The notes below the pieces were generated by a model. The model was not told the origin of the DNA. It did no database searches and saw only the letters and a program-made list of their open reading frames with translations. Positions 32,980 to 40,682 of a stretch of DNA of 45,917 nucleotides are shown piece after piece (positions within the stretch are counted from its first letter, which is position 1; every line of letters begins with the position of its first letter). This stretch comes from CAYSLU01 sp964431965 (lineage in GTDB: Bacteria > Verrucomicrobiota > Kiritimatiellia > CAIKKV01 > CAYSLU01): positions 1-45,917 of the forward strand of contig CAYSLU010000035.1 in assembly GCA_964431965.1 (NCBI GenBank), given 5' to 3'. The translations under genes and the position numbers were made by a program.

Positions 32980-34164
32980 ATGAAGGTCGGGTTTTACGGG
33001 CACGTTCGGCAGTATCACAACATCAAGTCCGAGATCGACGCCAACATCCAGAAGGTTCTGGAGAGCGGCGAGTACGTCATGGGCCCGATGCTGAAGCAGT
33101 TCGAGGCCGAGCTGGCGGCCTACAGCAAGACCAAGTACGCCATCGGCGTGGCCAACGGCACGGACGCCATCTGGCTGGCCCTCATGGCCATGGACATCGG
33201 CCCGGGCGACGAGGTCATCACCAACGCCAACACGTTCTTCGCCACGGCCGAGGCCATCTGGATCGCCGGCGCGACCGCCGTGCTCGTGGACTGCTGCCCG
33301 AAGACGAAGTGCATCTGCCCGGCCCTGGTCGAGGCGGCCGTCACGCCGAAGACGAAGTGCATCATTCCGGTCCACCTCTACGGCCAGTGCGCGGACATGA
33401 AGGCGATTCGCAAGATCGCGGACAAGCACAAGCTGAAGATCATCGAGGACAACGCCCAGGCGATCGGCGCGGCCGGCCCGGGCTTCCGCATCGGCGAGCT
33501 GAGCGACGCGGCGACGACGAGCTTCATCATCCAGAAGAACCTGGGCACGTTCGGCGACAGCGGCGCGCTCGTGACGAACAACGCGGACATCGACGCCCGC
33601 GTGCGCAAGCTGCGCAACCACGGATCGACCAAGCGCAACGTGCACAGCTTCGGGTACAACAGCCGCCTGGACGACCTGCACGCCGGCATCCTCAGCGCGA
33701 AGCTGAAGCATATCGATTCGTGGAACGACCTGCGGCGCAAGTGGTCGGTCCGCTACACGGCCGGCCTGAAGGGCGCCGTCACGTTCGACCTGCCGGTCGA
33801 GCTGCCGGGCTACCGCCACGTGTTCCACCTCTACGTGATCGAGACCAAGAAGCCGGAGCAGCGCGACGCGCTCGTGAAGTTCCTGGTCGACAACGGCGTT
33901 GATGCGAAGACGCACTACTCGATCGCCATCCACAAGCAGGAAGGCTATCCGTGGGGCAAGCAGGCCCGCATCGTCGGCAGCCTGGCGAACGCCGAGGCCA
34001 ACGCGGCGACCTGCGTGAGCCTGCCGATGTTCCCGGAGATGACCGAGGCCGAGGTCGACTACGTCATCCAGAAGGTCAAGGAGTGGGATGCGGCCAACGC
34101 GGCGTCCGCCCCGAAGGGCCCGGGCGCGGCGCGCAGCGGCAAGACCTGCCCCTGCTGCAGCTGA
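32980..34164 (+). CDS. DegT/DnrJ/EryC1/StrS family sugar aminotransferase
   Basis: 394 residues. PLP-dependent transfer of an amino group to a nucleotide-linked keto sugar. Motifs: GEYVMGPMLKQFE, AIGVANGTDAIWLAL (PLP phosphate), EDNAQAIGA (Asp 157 and Gln 160), and SFIIQKNLGTFGDSGALVTN with the Schiff-base Lys 186; then RLDDLHAGIL. The C-terminus carries a Ser/Gly/Lys tail ending KTCPCCS, an unusual Cys cluster. AAAAGGAG 6 bases before ATG at 32980. Codon use is strongly biased to C-ending codons and AAG, more than in any neighbour, suggesting high expression. Followed by a hairpin and an oxidoreductase, the classic pair for amino-sugar synthesis; with nagB next, an amino-sugar role is likely. 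Confidence 0.9.
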   Translation: MKVGFYGHVRQYHNIKSEIDANIQKVLESGEYVMGPMLKQFEAELAAYSKTKYAIGVANGTDAIWLALMAMDIGPGDEVITNANTFFATAEAIWIAGATAVLVDCCPKTKCICPALVEAAVTPKTKCIIPVHLYGQCADMKAIRKIADKHKLKIIEDNAQAIGAAGPGFRIGELSDAATTSFIIQKNLGTFGDSGALVTNNADIDARVRKLRNHGSTKRNVHSFGYNSRLDDLHAGILSAKLKHIDSWNDLRRKWSVRYTAGLKGAVTFDLPVELPGYRHVFHLYVIETKKPEQRDALVKFLVDNGVDAKTHYSIAIHKQEGYPWGKQARIVGSLANAEANAATCVSLPMFPEMTEAEVDYVIQKVKEWDAANAASAPKGPGAARSGKTCPCCS

Positions 34165-34182
34165 GATCGAACGCGGCGAACC

Positions 34183-34215
34183 CGGGGGTGCATCGGCTCG
34201 CGCCGGGCACCCCCG
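34183..34215 (+). terminator. Hairpin between aminotransferase and oxidoreductase genes
   Basis: CGGGGGTGC pairs with GCACCCCCG (9-bp stem, 15-base loop), followed only by TTTCG. Likely a partial terminator or mRNA-stabilising hairpin within the operon rather than a full stop. Confidence 0.5.
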
Positions 34216-34235
34216 TTTCGCTAAACGGAGCGCAC

Positions 34236-35309
34236 ATGAAGAAGTACCGCGTGGTGGTGGTCGGGATGGGCAAGCGGGGCATGCACCATGCCTCCGCGTT
34301 TATTGCGAACGGCCGGTTCGAGATCGCGGGCATCTGCGATATCGACGCGTCCAAGCTGTCGGCGGCGGCGGCGAAGCTGGGCAACCCGAAGATCGGAACC
34401 GACGCGGCCGCCCTCGCCAAGGAGCTGAAGCCGGACGTGTTCTGCTTCTGCACGCTCCCCTCGATCCGCATGCCGATGATCGAGGCGGCCGTCGCGTCCG
34501 GCGCGAAGCTGATCGCGTTCGAGAAGCCCGTGGCGCTGACGAGCACCGAGATGATGGCGGTCCGCGACCGCGTGCGCCAGGCCGGCGCCAAGGCCGTGGT
34601 CAGCCATCAGCACCGCTACGGCGTCCACTACCGCAAGGTGAAGGAAATCATCGCCAGCGGCGCGCTGGGCCGGGTCCACACGGTCTACGGCGAGGCCACG
34701 GGCTGGATGACGCACATGCTGTCGCACCTCATCGACTACACGCGCTGGTACAACGGCGAGGCCGAGGCGCAGTGGGCGATGGCGCAGGCCGCGGGGCGCG
34801 TGAAGTTCTCGGACAACCATCCGTCGCCCGACTACGTGGCGGGCTTCGTGCAGTACGCGAACGGCGTGCGCGGCGTCTACGAGTGCGGCGCCGGCGCCCC
34901 GGATCAGCCCGAGGTCGCCAAATGGTGGGGCAAGTGCCGCATGGGCGCGCAGGGCACCGAGGGCTTCGCCGAGGTGCTGACCAACGGCGGCTGGCGCGCC
35001 GTGACGCGCTCCGGCGGCTATCAGAGCGGCGAGGGCGTCATGAACTACGACCTCGATATGCCGCCCTACATCCAGGACATGGTGAGCTGGCTCGACGACG
35101 ACCGCCGCGTGCACCCGTGCAACATCGAGAGCGCCTGCAAGGGCGCGGAGATCATGTTCGCGCTGCAGCGCTCCGCGGTTGAGGGCGGCCAGGTCGCGCT
35201 GCCGCTGACCGCCGGCTCCGACGAGCAGGCCGCGCTGCGCGGGCGGGTGCCCGACCGGCCGGTGATCTGCACGACCGCCGACACCGCAAAAGAGTACCAG
35301 CCGAAGTGA
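34236..35309 (+). CDS. Gfo/Idh/MocA family oxidoreductase
   Basis: 357 residues, cytoplasmic. NAD(P)-dependent oxidation or reduction of a sugar. Rossmann start YRVVVVGMGKRGMHHA, acidic end of strand 2 at ICDIDASK, FEKPVALTSTEM (catalytic EKP Lys), VSHQHRYGVHYRKVKEII (substrate His region), and THMLSHLIDYTRWY (the second-half His/Asp). ATG at 34236 with CGGAG 5 bases upstream; 71 bases after the aminotransferase stop and 37 before nagB, so one operon. Paired with the DegT protein, it could make the keto sugar that is then aminated; it could equally act in breakdown. Confidence 0.9.
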   Translation: MKKYRVVVVGMGKRGMHHASAFIANGRFEIAGICDIDASKLSAAAAKLGNPKIGTDAAALAKELKPDVFCFCTLPSIRMPMIEAAVASGAKLIAFEKPVALTSTEMMAVRDRVRQAGAKAVVSHQHRYGVHYRKVKEIIASGALGRVHTVYGEATGWMTHMLSHLIDYTRWYNGEAEAQWAMAQAAGRVKFSDNHPSPDYVAGFVQYANGVRGVYECGAGAPDQPEVAKWWGKCRMGAQGTEGFAEVLTNGGWRAVTRSGGYQSGEGVMNYDLDMPPYIQDMVSWLDDDRRVHPCNIESACKGAEIMFALQRSAVEGGQVALPLTAGSDEQAALRGRVPDRPVICTTADTAKEYQPK

Positions 35310-35346
35310 CGCTGGCGGCGCGCCGCGCGCCTCGGATCCAACGCAC

Positions 35347-36135
35347 ATGGAAGTCATCATCCGGCCAGACGCGGAGACGGCGGCCAAGCTGGTCGCCCGC
35401 CTGATTGCGCGCGAGCTGCGCGCCAAGCCGCACCTCGTGCTGGGCCTGGCGACCGGCCGGACCATGGAGCGGGTCTACGCGCAGCTCGTGCGGCTGAACC
35501 GCGACGAGGGGCTCGACTTCTCGCTGTGCCGGACGTTCAACCTCGACGAGTACATCGGGCTGCCCCCGGACCATCCGGGCTCGTACCGGTACTACATGAA
35601 CCGGCAGCTGTTCGACAACGTCAACATCGACCGCCGGAACACGTACCTGCCGGACGGGATGGCCGCGGATCTGGACGCCGGATGCGCGGCCTACGAGCGG
35701 CGCATCGCGGAGTTCGGCGGGATCGACCTGCAGCTGCTGGGGATCGGGACGGACGGCCACATCGGGTTCAACGAGCCGCTGTCCGCGCTGCGGTCCCGCA
35801 CGCGCGAGAAGGCGCTGGCGCCGGCGACGATCGAGCAGAATGCGCCCATGTTCGGCGGCGACCTCGCGCGCGTGCCGAAGCGCGCCATCACCATGGGCGT
35901 GGGCACGATCCTCGAGTCGCGGCGCTGCATCGTGCTGGCGACCGGCGCCCAGAAGGCGCGCATCGTCGCCCAGGCGGTGGAAGGTCCGATTACGGCCATG
36001 GTATCCGCCTCGGCCCTGCAGCTCCACCCGAAGTGCACCGTCGTCGTCGATGAGGAGGCAGCCGGCCTGCTTCAGGGGACGGACTACTACCGCTGGATCT
36101 TCAACACCGAACCGGAGTGGGAGGCGTATCGCTGA
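35347..36135 (+). CDS. nagB: Glucosamine-6-phosphate deaminase
   Basis: 262 residues. Converts glucosamine-6-phosphate to fructose-6-phosphate and ammonia. All key residues of the E. coli enzyme are in place: LGLATGRTM (phosphate loop), FNLDEYIGL with Asp 67 (E. coli Asp 72), GIGTDGHIGFNEP with Asp 136, His 138 and Glu 143 (E. coli 141, 143, 148). ATG at 35347, weak ribosome site, 37 bases after the oxidoreductase. With the PIG-L deacetylase and ROK kinase on the opposite strand at 37-39 kb it could complete a GlcNAc-to-fructose-6-phosphate route. Allosteric behaviour cannot be judged. Confidence 0.95.
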   Translation: MEVIIRPDAETAAKLVARLIARELRAKPHLVLGLATGRTMERVYAQLVRLNRDEGLDFSLCRTFNLDEYIGLPPDHPGSYRYYMNRQLFDNVNIDRRNTYLPDGMAADLDAGCAAYERRIAEFGGIDLQLLGIGTDGHIGFNEPLSALRSRTREKALAPATIEQNAPMFGGDLARVPKRAITMGVGTILESRRCIVLATGAQKARIVAQAVEGPITAMVSASALQLHPKCTVVVDEEAAGLLQGTDYYRWIFNTEPEWEAYR

Positions 36136-36194
36136 ACCATCGGCTTCCCGGGGCCAACGTCTGACCCGGGCACACAGGGGAAAGGGGGCAGGGG

Positions 36195-36965
36195 ATGCAA
36201 GGGGCCAGGGGATGGGGGCGTGTGGCGGCGTTGGGTCTGGCGATCATGGGAAGCCCGGTCGGTCCGGCGCGCGGGCAGCTCGCGGCCGGCGACATCGCGA
36301 TCGTCGCGTACAACTCGGATGACGTGCTCGGGCGGGACAGCTTCGCGTGGGTGGCGCTCCGCGACATACCGCCGAACACGCCGATCCACTTCACGGATTC
36401 ATCGGTCAGCAACGGCGTCTTCCTGTGGTCGGAGCACTTCGGCGATGCGATCTCGACCTACCGCGGACCGCTCACGTGGACCCACTCCGCCCGGCTGGCG
36501 GAGGGGACGGTCGTGCGATGCTACGACAACCAGTGGAGCATCGGCACCATGCTGGGCGGCATGCCGCGCCTGTCCACGAGCGGCGACCAGCTGATCGTCT
36601 ACTCCGGGTCGGTCGCATCCAACGCCAGCCTCGCCTATCCGCTGTGCGGCGACCCATCGGGGGCGGTGATGATTGGGGCGATCAGCTTCGCGAACCCGGG
36701 CTGGAACAACGTGTCGGGCGGGAGCACGACGAGCAGCTTTGTCCCGCCGGGGCTTTCGACCGGCGCGTGCACGGCGGTCTACATCGACTCGCGCGACGAC
36801 GGCTACTACACGGGTCCGCGGTCAGGCCCGGCGGAGTACCTGCGGAGTGAAATCGCAAAGCCCGCAAACTGGGTGACCGCCGATGCGGCCTTTGATCCCA
36901 CGAACTGGCCGGCGGCCTTCTCGCTCGCACCCGAAGCGATGGGCCTGCTCTTCCAGCAGTTCTGA
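36195..36965 (+). CDS. Exported lamin-tail-like beta-sandwich protein
   Basis: 256 residues. Signal peptide VAALGLAIMGSPVGPARGQ with likely cleavage after ARG-Q or nearby. The mature part starts LAAGDIAIVAYNSDDVLGRD and continues FAWVALRDIPPNTPIHFTDS, a stretch shared by many bacterial exported proteins related to lamin-tail-like sandwiches; then SGDQLIVYSGS and FANPGWNNVSGG. No catalytic motif and no C-terminal sorting signal. ATG at 36195 has GGGG just upstream, a poor site. It is 59 bases after nagB, possibly in the same transcript, and converges on the deacetylase gene (13 bases between stops). Confidence 0.75.
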   Translation: MQGARGWGRVAALGLAIMGSPVGPARGQLAAGDIAIVAYNSDDVLGRDSFAWVALRDIPPNTPIHFTDSSVSNGVFLWSEHFGDAISTYRGPLTWTHSARLAEGTVVRCYDNQWSIGTMLGGMPRLSTSGDQLIVYSGSVASNASLAYPLCGDPSGAVMIGAISFANPGWNNVSGGSTTSSFVPPGLSTGACTAVYIDSRDDGYYTGPRSGPAEYLRSEIAKPANWVTADAAFDPTNWPAAFSLAPEAMGLLFQQF

Positions 36966-36977
36966 CGCGTCCCCGGA

Positions 36978-37838
36978 TCAGAGCGCCAGCAGTTCGCGGA
37001 CGCTGTCGCCGGCGCCCAGGAAGCGCCCTCCGGCGTACAGGTCCTGCAGCGCGCCGGCCGTCCAGCGGCGCACGCGGTACAGCGTCGCGAACGCATAGTC
37101 CGGCGACTTGCCGCCCTGACCGCCGACGATCTCGGCGCCGCGGCGGACGTTGTCCTGCATCCACGCGGGGAGCCCCAGGTGGTAGGGGTTGCGCTCGACC
37201 TCGCCGACGTGGAACGTCAGCGCCTCGATCATTTCGGAGAGCATTCGCGGCGTCACTTCCGCCATGAGGTTCGGCGTGCCCATGGCCTGCCAGTACTCGG
37301 TCTCCACGACGACGCAGGAGAAGGCCGGGTCGGCCTTCCGGAGGGCGTCCATCACGAGGTGGTGCGTGCCGATGTGCGTGCTGTTCCAGTCGGCATCGTG
37401 CGGGATGAACACGACCTTCGGGTGGTGCATGGAGAGGATGCCGGCGATGATCGCCACGGACTGGGCCCATAGCGCCGGGTCGTCGCATCGCGTCTTGGGG
37501 TTGACCTTCTCGAGGCCGTTCTCGCGGGTCTTGATCAGGCCAAGGCCCAGGTAGGCGCAGGCCCCGCGCAGCTCCTCGAAGCGGGCCGGCTGCCGGTCCT
37601 TGCGGCTGCCCTGCGTGACGGCCACGTTCACGACGCTCATGTCCAGGTCCGCGCGCAGCCGGAGCGCCAGCGCGCCGACGATGCACTCGTCGTCCGGATG
37701 GGGCGCGAAGATGAGGGCCTTGGGCGCGCCATCCGGCGCGGCCGGGCGGAGCGGCGGGAGCCCGCCCATCGGGAGCTTCCGCGCGCTCTCGATGACGCGC
37801 TGGTAGTCGGCCACAAACTGCTCGTACGGGTTCTTCAC
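36978..37838 (-). CDS. PIG-L (LmbE) family N-acetyl-sugar deacetylase
   Basis: 286 residues, no signal peptide. Zinc-dependent removal of an N-acetyl group from a GlcNAc-type sugar. Zinc motif APHPDDE at 45-51, and the second metal/substrate motif PHDADWNSTHIGTHHLVMD around 145-163. The start is GTG at 37838 with AGAAGGAG 6 bases upstream. It lies 45 bases after the ROK kinase stop, hence one operon. In archaeal chitin breakdown a member of this family deacetylates GlcNAc units before phosphorylation; a similar role fits here, but detoxification or thiol biosynthesis (MshB-type) are other family roles. Confidence 0.88.
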   Translation of the reverse strand: MKNPYEQFVADYQRVIESARKLPMGGLPPLRPAAPDGAPKALIFAPHPDDECIVGALALRLRADLDMSVVNVAVTQGSRKDRQPARFEELRGACAYLGLGLIKTRENGLEKVNPKTRCDDPALWAQSVAIIAGILSMHHPKVVFIPHDADWNSTHIGTHHLVMDALRKADPAFSCVVVETEYWQAMGTPNLMAEVTPRMLSEMIEALTFHVGEVERNPYHLGLPAWMQDNVRRGAEIVGGQGGKSPDYAFATLYRVRRWTAGALQDLYAGGRFLGAGDSVRELLAL

Positions 37839-37883
37839 GGGTCGCTCCTTCTGGGTCCGTTCAACGGCGGGGCGGCGGGATGC

Positions 37884-39308
37884 CTAGGGCTTCACGACGG
37901 GCAGGCTGGCGGCCGCTATTGCCTGGCCGTGCCGCTTGTCTTTCTCGCTCGGGATGTGGAATGCGATGCGGCCGGACACGGCCGGGAACTCCCGCTTGAG
38001 CACGTCACGGGCCCGGTCGAGGATGATCTCCCCGCCCGCGCCGCTCGTGACCCGCCCGAGAATCATGACGTTCTCGGTGTCGTAGAAGTCCGCGTAGTGC
38101 GCCACGGCATATCCGAGGTAGACGCCGACCGTTTCGTAGATCTTGGCGGCGCGCGGATCGTCCTGCTCCATCAGCTTCTGCACGTGCTTCAGCTTCTCGG
38201 GGAGCGCCAGCGCCGGGTCGCACTCGATTCCGGCCCGGCCCAGCAGGCGGCCGACGCACTGCTGGGAGAAATACTGCACGCCGCAGCCGATGTCGCCCGA
38301 CCACTCGTCCGCCGGCGCGCCGGGCGCGTAGTCGACGGGCGTGAACGCCAGCTCGTTCAGCCAGCAGGTGATATTGCCGTCGCGCGTGACGTAGCCGCCG
38401 GCCTGGCTCGAGCCGAGGGAGATGCCGAGCAGGCTGTTCACGCCGAGCGACATGGAGCCGGCGAGGGCGGTGACCTCGCCGTCGTTCGCGACCTCGAACG
38501 GAATGTCGTTCCACGCCTGCTTGATGCGCAGGAAGAGGCTCTTCACCCGCGACTCGAACACATCGCGGGGGACGCCGCGGAAGAGGGAGGCCACCTTGAC
38601 GCGGTTGTTCACGTATACGCCGGCCGCGCTGCCGCCGATCGCGTCCACGCGCGGCATGTGCTCCGCGGCGCGCTTCAGGGAGCTCATGATCTCGTCGAAA
38701 TGCCACTCGGGGTTGCTCTGCGACACCGGATCCCAGGCGACTTCCTCGCTGAACACGGCCTCGCCATCGACGACCGCCGCCACCTTGCGGTCGCTGGCGC
38801 CGAGGTCAAACCCGATCCGGCATCCCTCGAGGTGCCGGCCGAGCGGCGCGGTCTTCTCGCGGGCCGGGGGGAGATCCTTGGCGGCGACCACGACCACCTC
38901 GAAGGGCTTCTCGTAGATGCGCCCGCCCATGATGTCGGCGTCGAATATGCCGGTCCGGTCGTTGCGGAAATGGGCCGCGAGCTGCTCGCCGAGCGCCTGG
39001 GGGCCGTCGATGTAGACGCGGTAGCCGCCGCGCGACCAGAGCAGGAACTTGACGAAGCGCTCGAGGTAGCGGAGGTTGCCCGCGGCCCCGGCGTGCTTCT
39101 CGTCGAACAGCTCGGTTTCGAAGCGGAAGACGGATCCGTCGGTCTGCTCGAGCGCGATCCCCAGCGGCTTCGCGGCTTTCGCCTGGCGGGCGGCGGCGCG
39201 GAATGCGCGGCTCGCCAGCACGGCCGGCCGGAAGAGCGGATCGAGGGTGGGGGTGACCGCCGGCGCGACCAGCGGGAGGCCATCGTTGACGTTGAGCTTT
39301 TCTGTCAT
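37884..39308 (-). CDS. ROK family sugar kinase-like protein with N-terminal extension
   Basis: 474 residues, longer than the usual 300-320. Residues about 167-460 are the ROK ATPase core: FDLGASDRKVAAVVDGE (phosphate 1), then ANDGEVTALAGSMSLG and GISLGSSQAGGYVTRDGN. The ROK zinc motif is degenerate (GDIGCGVQYFSQQC). Residues 1-160 are an unusual added domain (LGIALEQTDGSVFRFETELF; FVKFLLWSRGGYRVYIDGPQ) with no HTH that I can see, so it is not a NagC-type repressor. ATG at 39308 (MTEKLN) lacks a ribosome site; the promoter at 39319-39347 places transcription start about 4 bases upstream. First gene of the operon with the deacetylase. Kinase activity on glucosamine is inferred. Confidence 0.82.
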   Translation of the reverse strand: MTEKLNVNDGLPLVAPAVTPTLDPLFRPAVLASRAFRAAARQAKAAKPLGIALEQTDGSVFRFETELFDEKHAGAAGNLRYLERFVKFLLWSRGGYRVYIDGPQALGEQLAAHFRNDRTGIFDADIMGGRIYEKPFEVVVVAAKDLPPAREKTAPLGRHLEGCRIGFDLGASDRKVAAVVDGEAVFSEEVAWDPVSQSNPEWHFDEIMSSLKRAAEHMPRVDAIGGSAAGVYVNNRVKVASLFRGVPRDVFESRVKSLFLRIKQAWNDIPFEVANDGEVTALAGSMSLGVNSLLGISLGSSQAGGYVTRDGNITCWLNELAFTPVDYAPGAPADEWSGDIGCGVQYFSQQCVGRLLGRAGIECDPALALPEKLKHVQKLMEQDDPRAAKIYETVGVYLGYAVAHYADFYDTENVMILGRVTSGAGGEIILDRARDVLKREFPAVSGRIAFHIPSEKDKRHGQAIAAASLPVVKP

Positions 39309-39318
39309 AATGCGGGCC

Positions 39319-39347
39319 AATTTAGGGGGCAGTTTGGGCCGTGTCAA
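39319..39347 (-). promoter_or_regulatory. Strong sigma-70-type promoter, leaderless, for the ROK-deacetylase operon
   Basis: Minus strand TTGACA (39347-39342), 17 bases, TAAATT (39324-39319). Transcription is expected to begin near 39312, about 4 bases before the ATG. No ribosome site is present. Confidence 0.7.
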
Positions 39348-39392
39348 GGCGTCGGGATGGGCGCCGGATTGTCGCCGTTCGCACTGTGGCCC

Positions 39393-39490
39393 CAGAACGG
39401 CCTAAAGGCCGCACTACAAACGACGGAACCGGTCGATCTGCTGTTTGTAGTGCGGGCTTCAGCCCGCAGTCCGGGTGGTGCGCCGGCCAT
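39393..39490 (+). repeat. Dispersed hairpin repeat, family D, copy 1
   Basis: CAGAACGGCCTAAAGGCC, GCACTACAAAC, a short variable loop, then GTTTGTAGTGCGGGC and the GCGGGCTTCAGCCCGC hairpin, ending GGGTGGTGCGCCGGCCAT. The GCACTACAAAC/GTTTGTAGTGC arms pair. Copies at 40478-40575 and 42408-42500. Confidence 0.9.
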
Positions 39491-39510
39491 GGTGCCAGTT
39501 GCTGGTCGGA

Positions 39511-39540
39511 TTGACGCGGGGGGCACGTTTCCCCTAATGT
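39511..39540 (+). promoter_or_regulatory. Promoter candidate for the PAP2-related gene
   Basis: TTGACG at 39511-39516, 18 bases, TAATGT at 39535-39540; leader of about 30 bases to 39578. Confidence 0.5.
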
Positions 39541-39577
39541 CCGGGTCGTCTGTCGGAGGGCGGTCGGTTCACACGTC

Positions 39578-40042
39578 ATGCATACGGATCTTGTCGAGTT
39601 GTTCAACAGCCCGTGCTTCTGGTCCGCCGCCTGCGCGTGGTTCCTGGCGCAGATGACGAAGATGCTGTGCGCGCTGCAGCGGACCGGGCGGTTCGACTTT
39701 CAGTACCTGGTGAGCCTCGGCGGGATGCCGAGCGCGCACTCGGCCCTGGTCAGCGCGCTGGCGGCGGCGATCGGGCTGAAAGCGGGCTTCGGCTCGCCGG
39801 TGTTCGTCGTCGCGCTCGGGCTGGCCCTGGTGGTGATGTTCGATGCGGCCACGGTGCGGCGTGCGTCGGGCCGCCAGGCGCGGGTGCTCAACCAGATCAT
39901 CGACGAGCTGTTCCGCGAGCATCACCTGTCCGAGCGAAAGCTGGTCGAGCTGCTGGGCCACACCCGGCTCGAGGTGTTCCTCGGCTTGGTGATCGGCATC
40001 CTGGTGGCGATGCTGGTGACGTCCTCTGCCGTGCTGCGGTAG
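39578..40042 (+). CDS. Divergent PAP2-family (DUF212/YuiD-like) membrane protein
   Basis: 154 residues. Matches the acid-phosphatase-related DUF212 group: N-terminal FWSAACAWFLAQMTKML, the signature SLGGMPSAHSALVSALA at about 46-62, LALVVMFDAATVRRASGRQA with ARVLNQIIDEL, then LGHTRLEVFLGLVIGILVAM at the C-terminus. Four membrane segments. The PSxHS part of the PAP2 motif is present but the other catalytic block is reduced, as is usual in this group; a lipid-phosphatase role is unproven. ATG at 39578; the nearest purine tract (GGAGGG) is too far upstream to be a clear ribosome site. Confidence 0.9.
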   Translation: MHTDLVELFNSPCFWSAACAWFLAQMTKMLCALQRTGRFDFQYLVSLGGMPSAHSALVSALAAAIGLKAGFGSPVFVVALGLALVVMFDAATVRRASGRQARVLNQIIDELFREHHLSERKLVELLGHTRLEVFLGLVIGILVAMLVTSSAVLR

Positions 40043-40137
40043 GGCGTCGGGAGAAGGCGCCGGCGGGCGGCGCCCGATGCCGCGGGAACCGTCGCGACGG
40101 CGTCGCGCGGCCCCCGCGGCCGGGGCGGAAAAGAGCG

Positions 40138-40326
40138 TTACTCGTCGAGCGCGATGGCTTCGACCGGGCAGCCCTCGGTGGCCTCGCGGCACTTGCCTTC
40201 GGCGTCGGCCGGAACGTCGACCACGATGACCTTCGCCACGTCGTTCTCAAGCTCAAAGACTTCCGGGCAGGTGTCACAGCACAGACCGCAACCCGTACAC
40301 GTATCCGCATCCACGCGAGCCTTCAT
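40138..40326 (-). CDS. 4Fe-4S ferredoxin
   Basis: 62 residues. Small electron carrier. One complete 4Fe-4S binding pattern: C-TGC-GLC-CDTCP (Cys 12, 15, 18 with an extra Cys 19, and Cys 22) plus the distal CPVEAIAL; CREATEGCPVEAI provides the remaining Cys. This is the single-cluster type with a DVPADAEGKCREA helix. Start ATG at 40326 (MKARVD) is chosen because GGAG lies 8-9 bases upstream; an ATG two codons earlier is too close to it. Own promoter and a structured leader. Converges on the PAP2-related gene. Confidence 0.92.
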   Translation of the reverse strand: MKARVDADTCTGCGLCCDTCPEVFELENDVAKVIVVDVPADAEGKCREATEGCPVEAIALDE

Positions 40327-40345
40327 CTGCATTCTCCTCTGTGAG

Positions 40346-40404
40346 GCATCGGCGGCGGACCCGCCGCGATGCCGTGTGGGGCGACCGGGGGAGCCCGTCC
40401 CCCG
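40346..40404 (-). promoter_or_regulatory. Two stable hairpins in the ferredoxin leader
   Basis: Upstream hairpin: CGGGGGA/TCCCCCG around a 5-base loop (40386-40404). Downstream hairpin: GCATC-GCGGC pairs with GCCGC-GATGC with one bulge (40346-40372), ending about 10 bases before the ribosome site. No T-run, so not terminators. No known riboswitch class is recognised. Confidence 0.5.
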
Positions 40405-40415
40405 AAAGCGGCCAT

Positions 40416-40443
40416 ATACTAGCAGGTTCCAGGGGGCTGACAA
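40416..40443 (-). promoter_or_regulatory. Sigma-70-type promoter for the ferredoxin gene
   Basis: Minus strand TTGTCA (40443-40438), 16 bases, TAGTAT (40421-40416). Transcription start near 40409 gives a leader of about 80 bases. Confidence 0.65.
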
Positions 40444-40477
40444 CAGTCTGGCGGAGCCGCAGTCAGCAATTCGGGTT

Positions 40478-40575
40478 CAGAACGGCCTAAAGGCTGCACT
40501 ACAAACGCCGGAACCGGCCAATTCGCTGTTTGTAGTGCGGGCTTCAGCCCGTGGTCCGGGTGGTGGGCCGGCCAT
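40478..40575 (+). repeat. Dispersed hairpin repeat, family D, copy 2
   Basis: CAGAACGGCCTAAAGGCT, GCACTACAAACGCCGGAACC, GTTTGTAGTGCGGGCTTCAG and GGTGGGCCGGCCAT. It fills much of the 356-base interval 40327-40682, which otherwise holds the ferredoxin promoter and leader and no gene. Confidence 0.9.
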
Positions 40576-40682
40576 CGTGCGGATTGCGGAGCCGGAGCAG
40601 GCGACTGGAAGCCTTGGACCCTGGACTACAGACTACTGACCTCGGGGGCTTGGCGGGAGGCGTCTGCCCGGGCCGGTTCGCA

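Noticed and set aside
34183..34215. Full transcription terminator inside the amino-sugar operon
   Set aside because: Stem is good but only three T follow, and the downstream gene has no separate promoter that I can see; kept as a partial or attenuating hairpin only.
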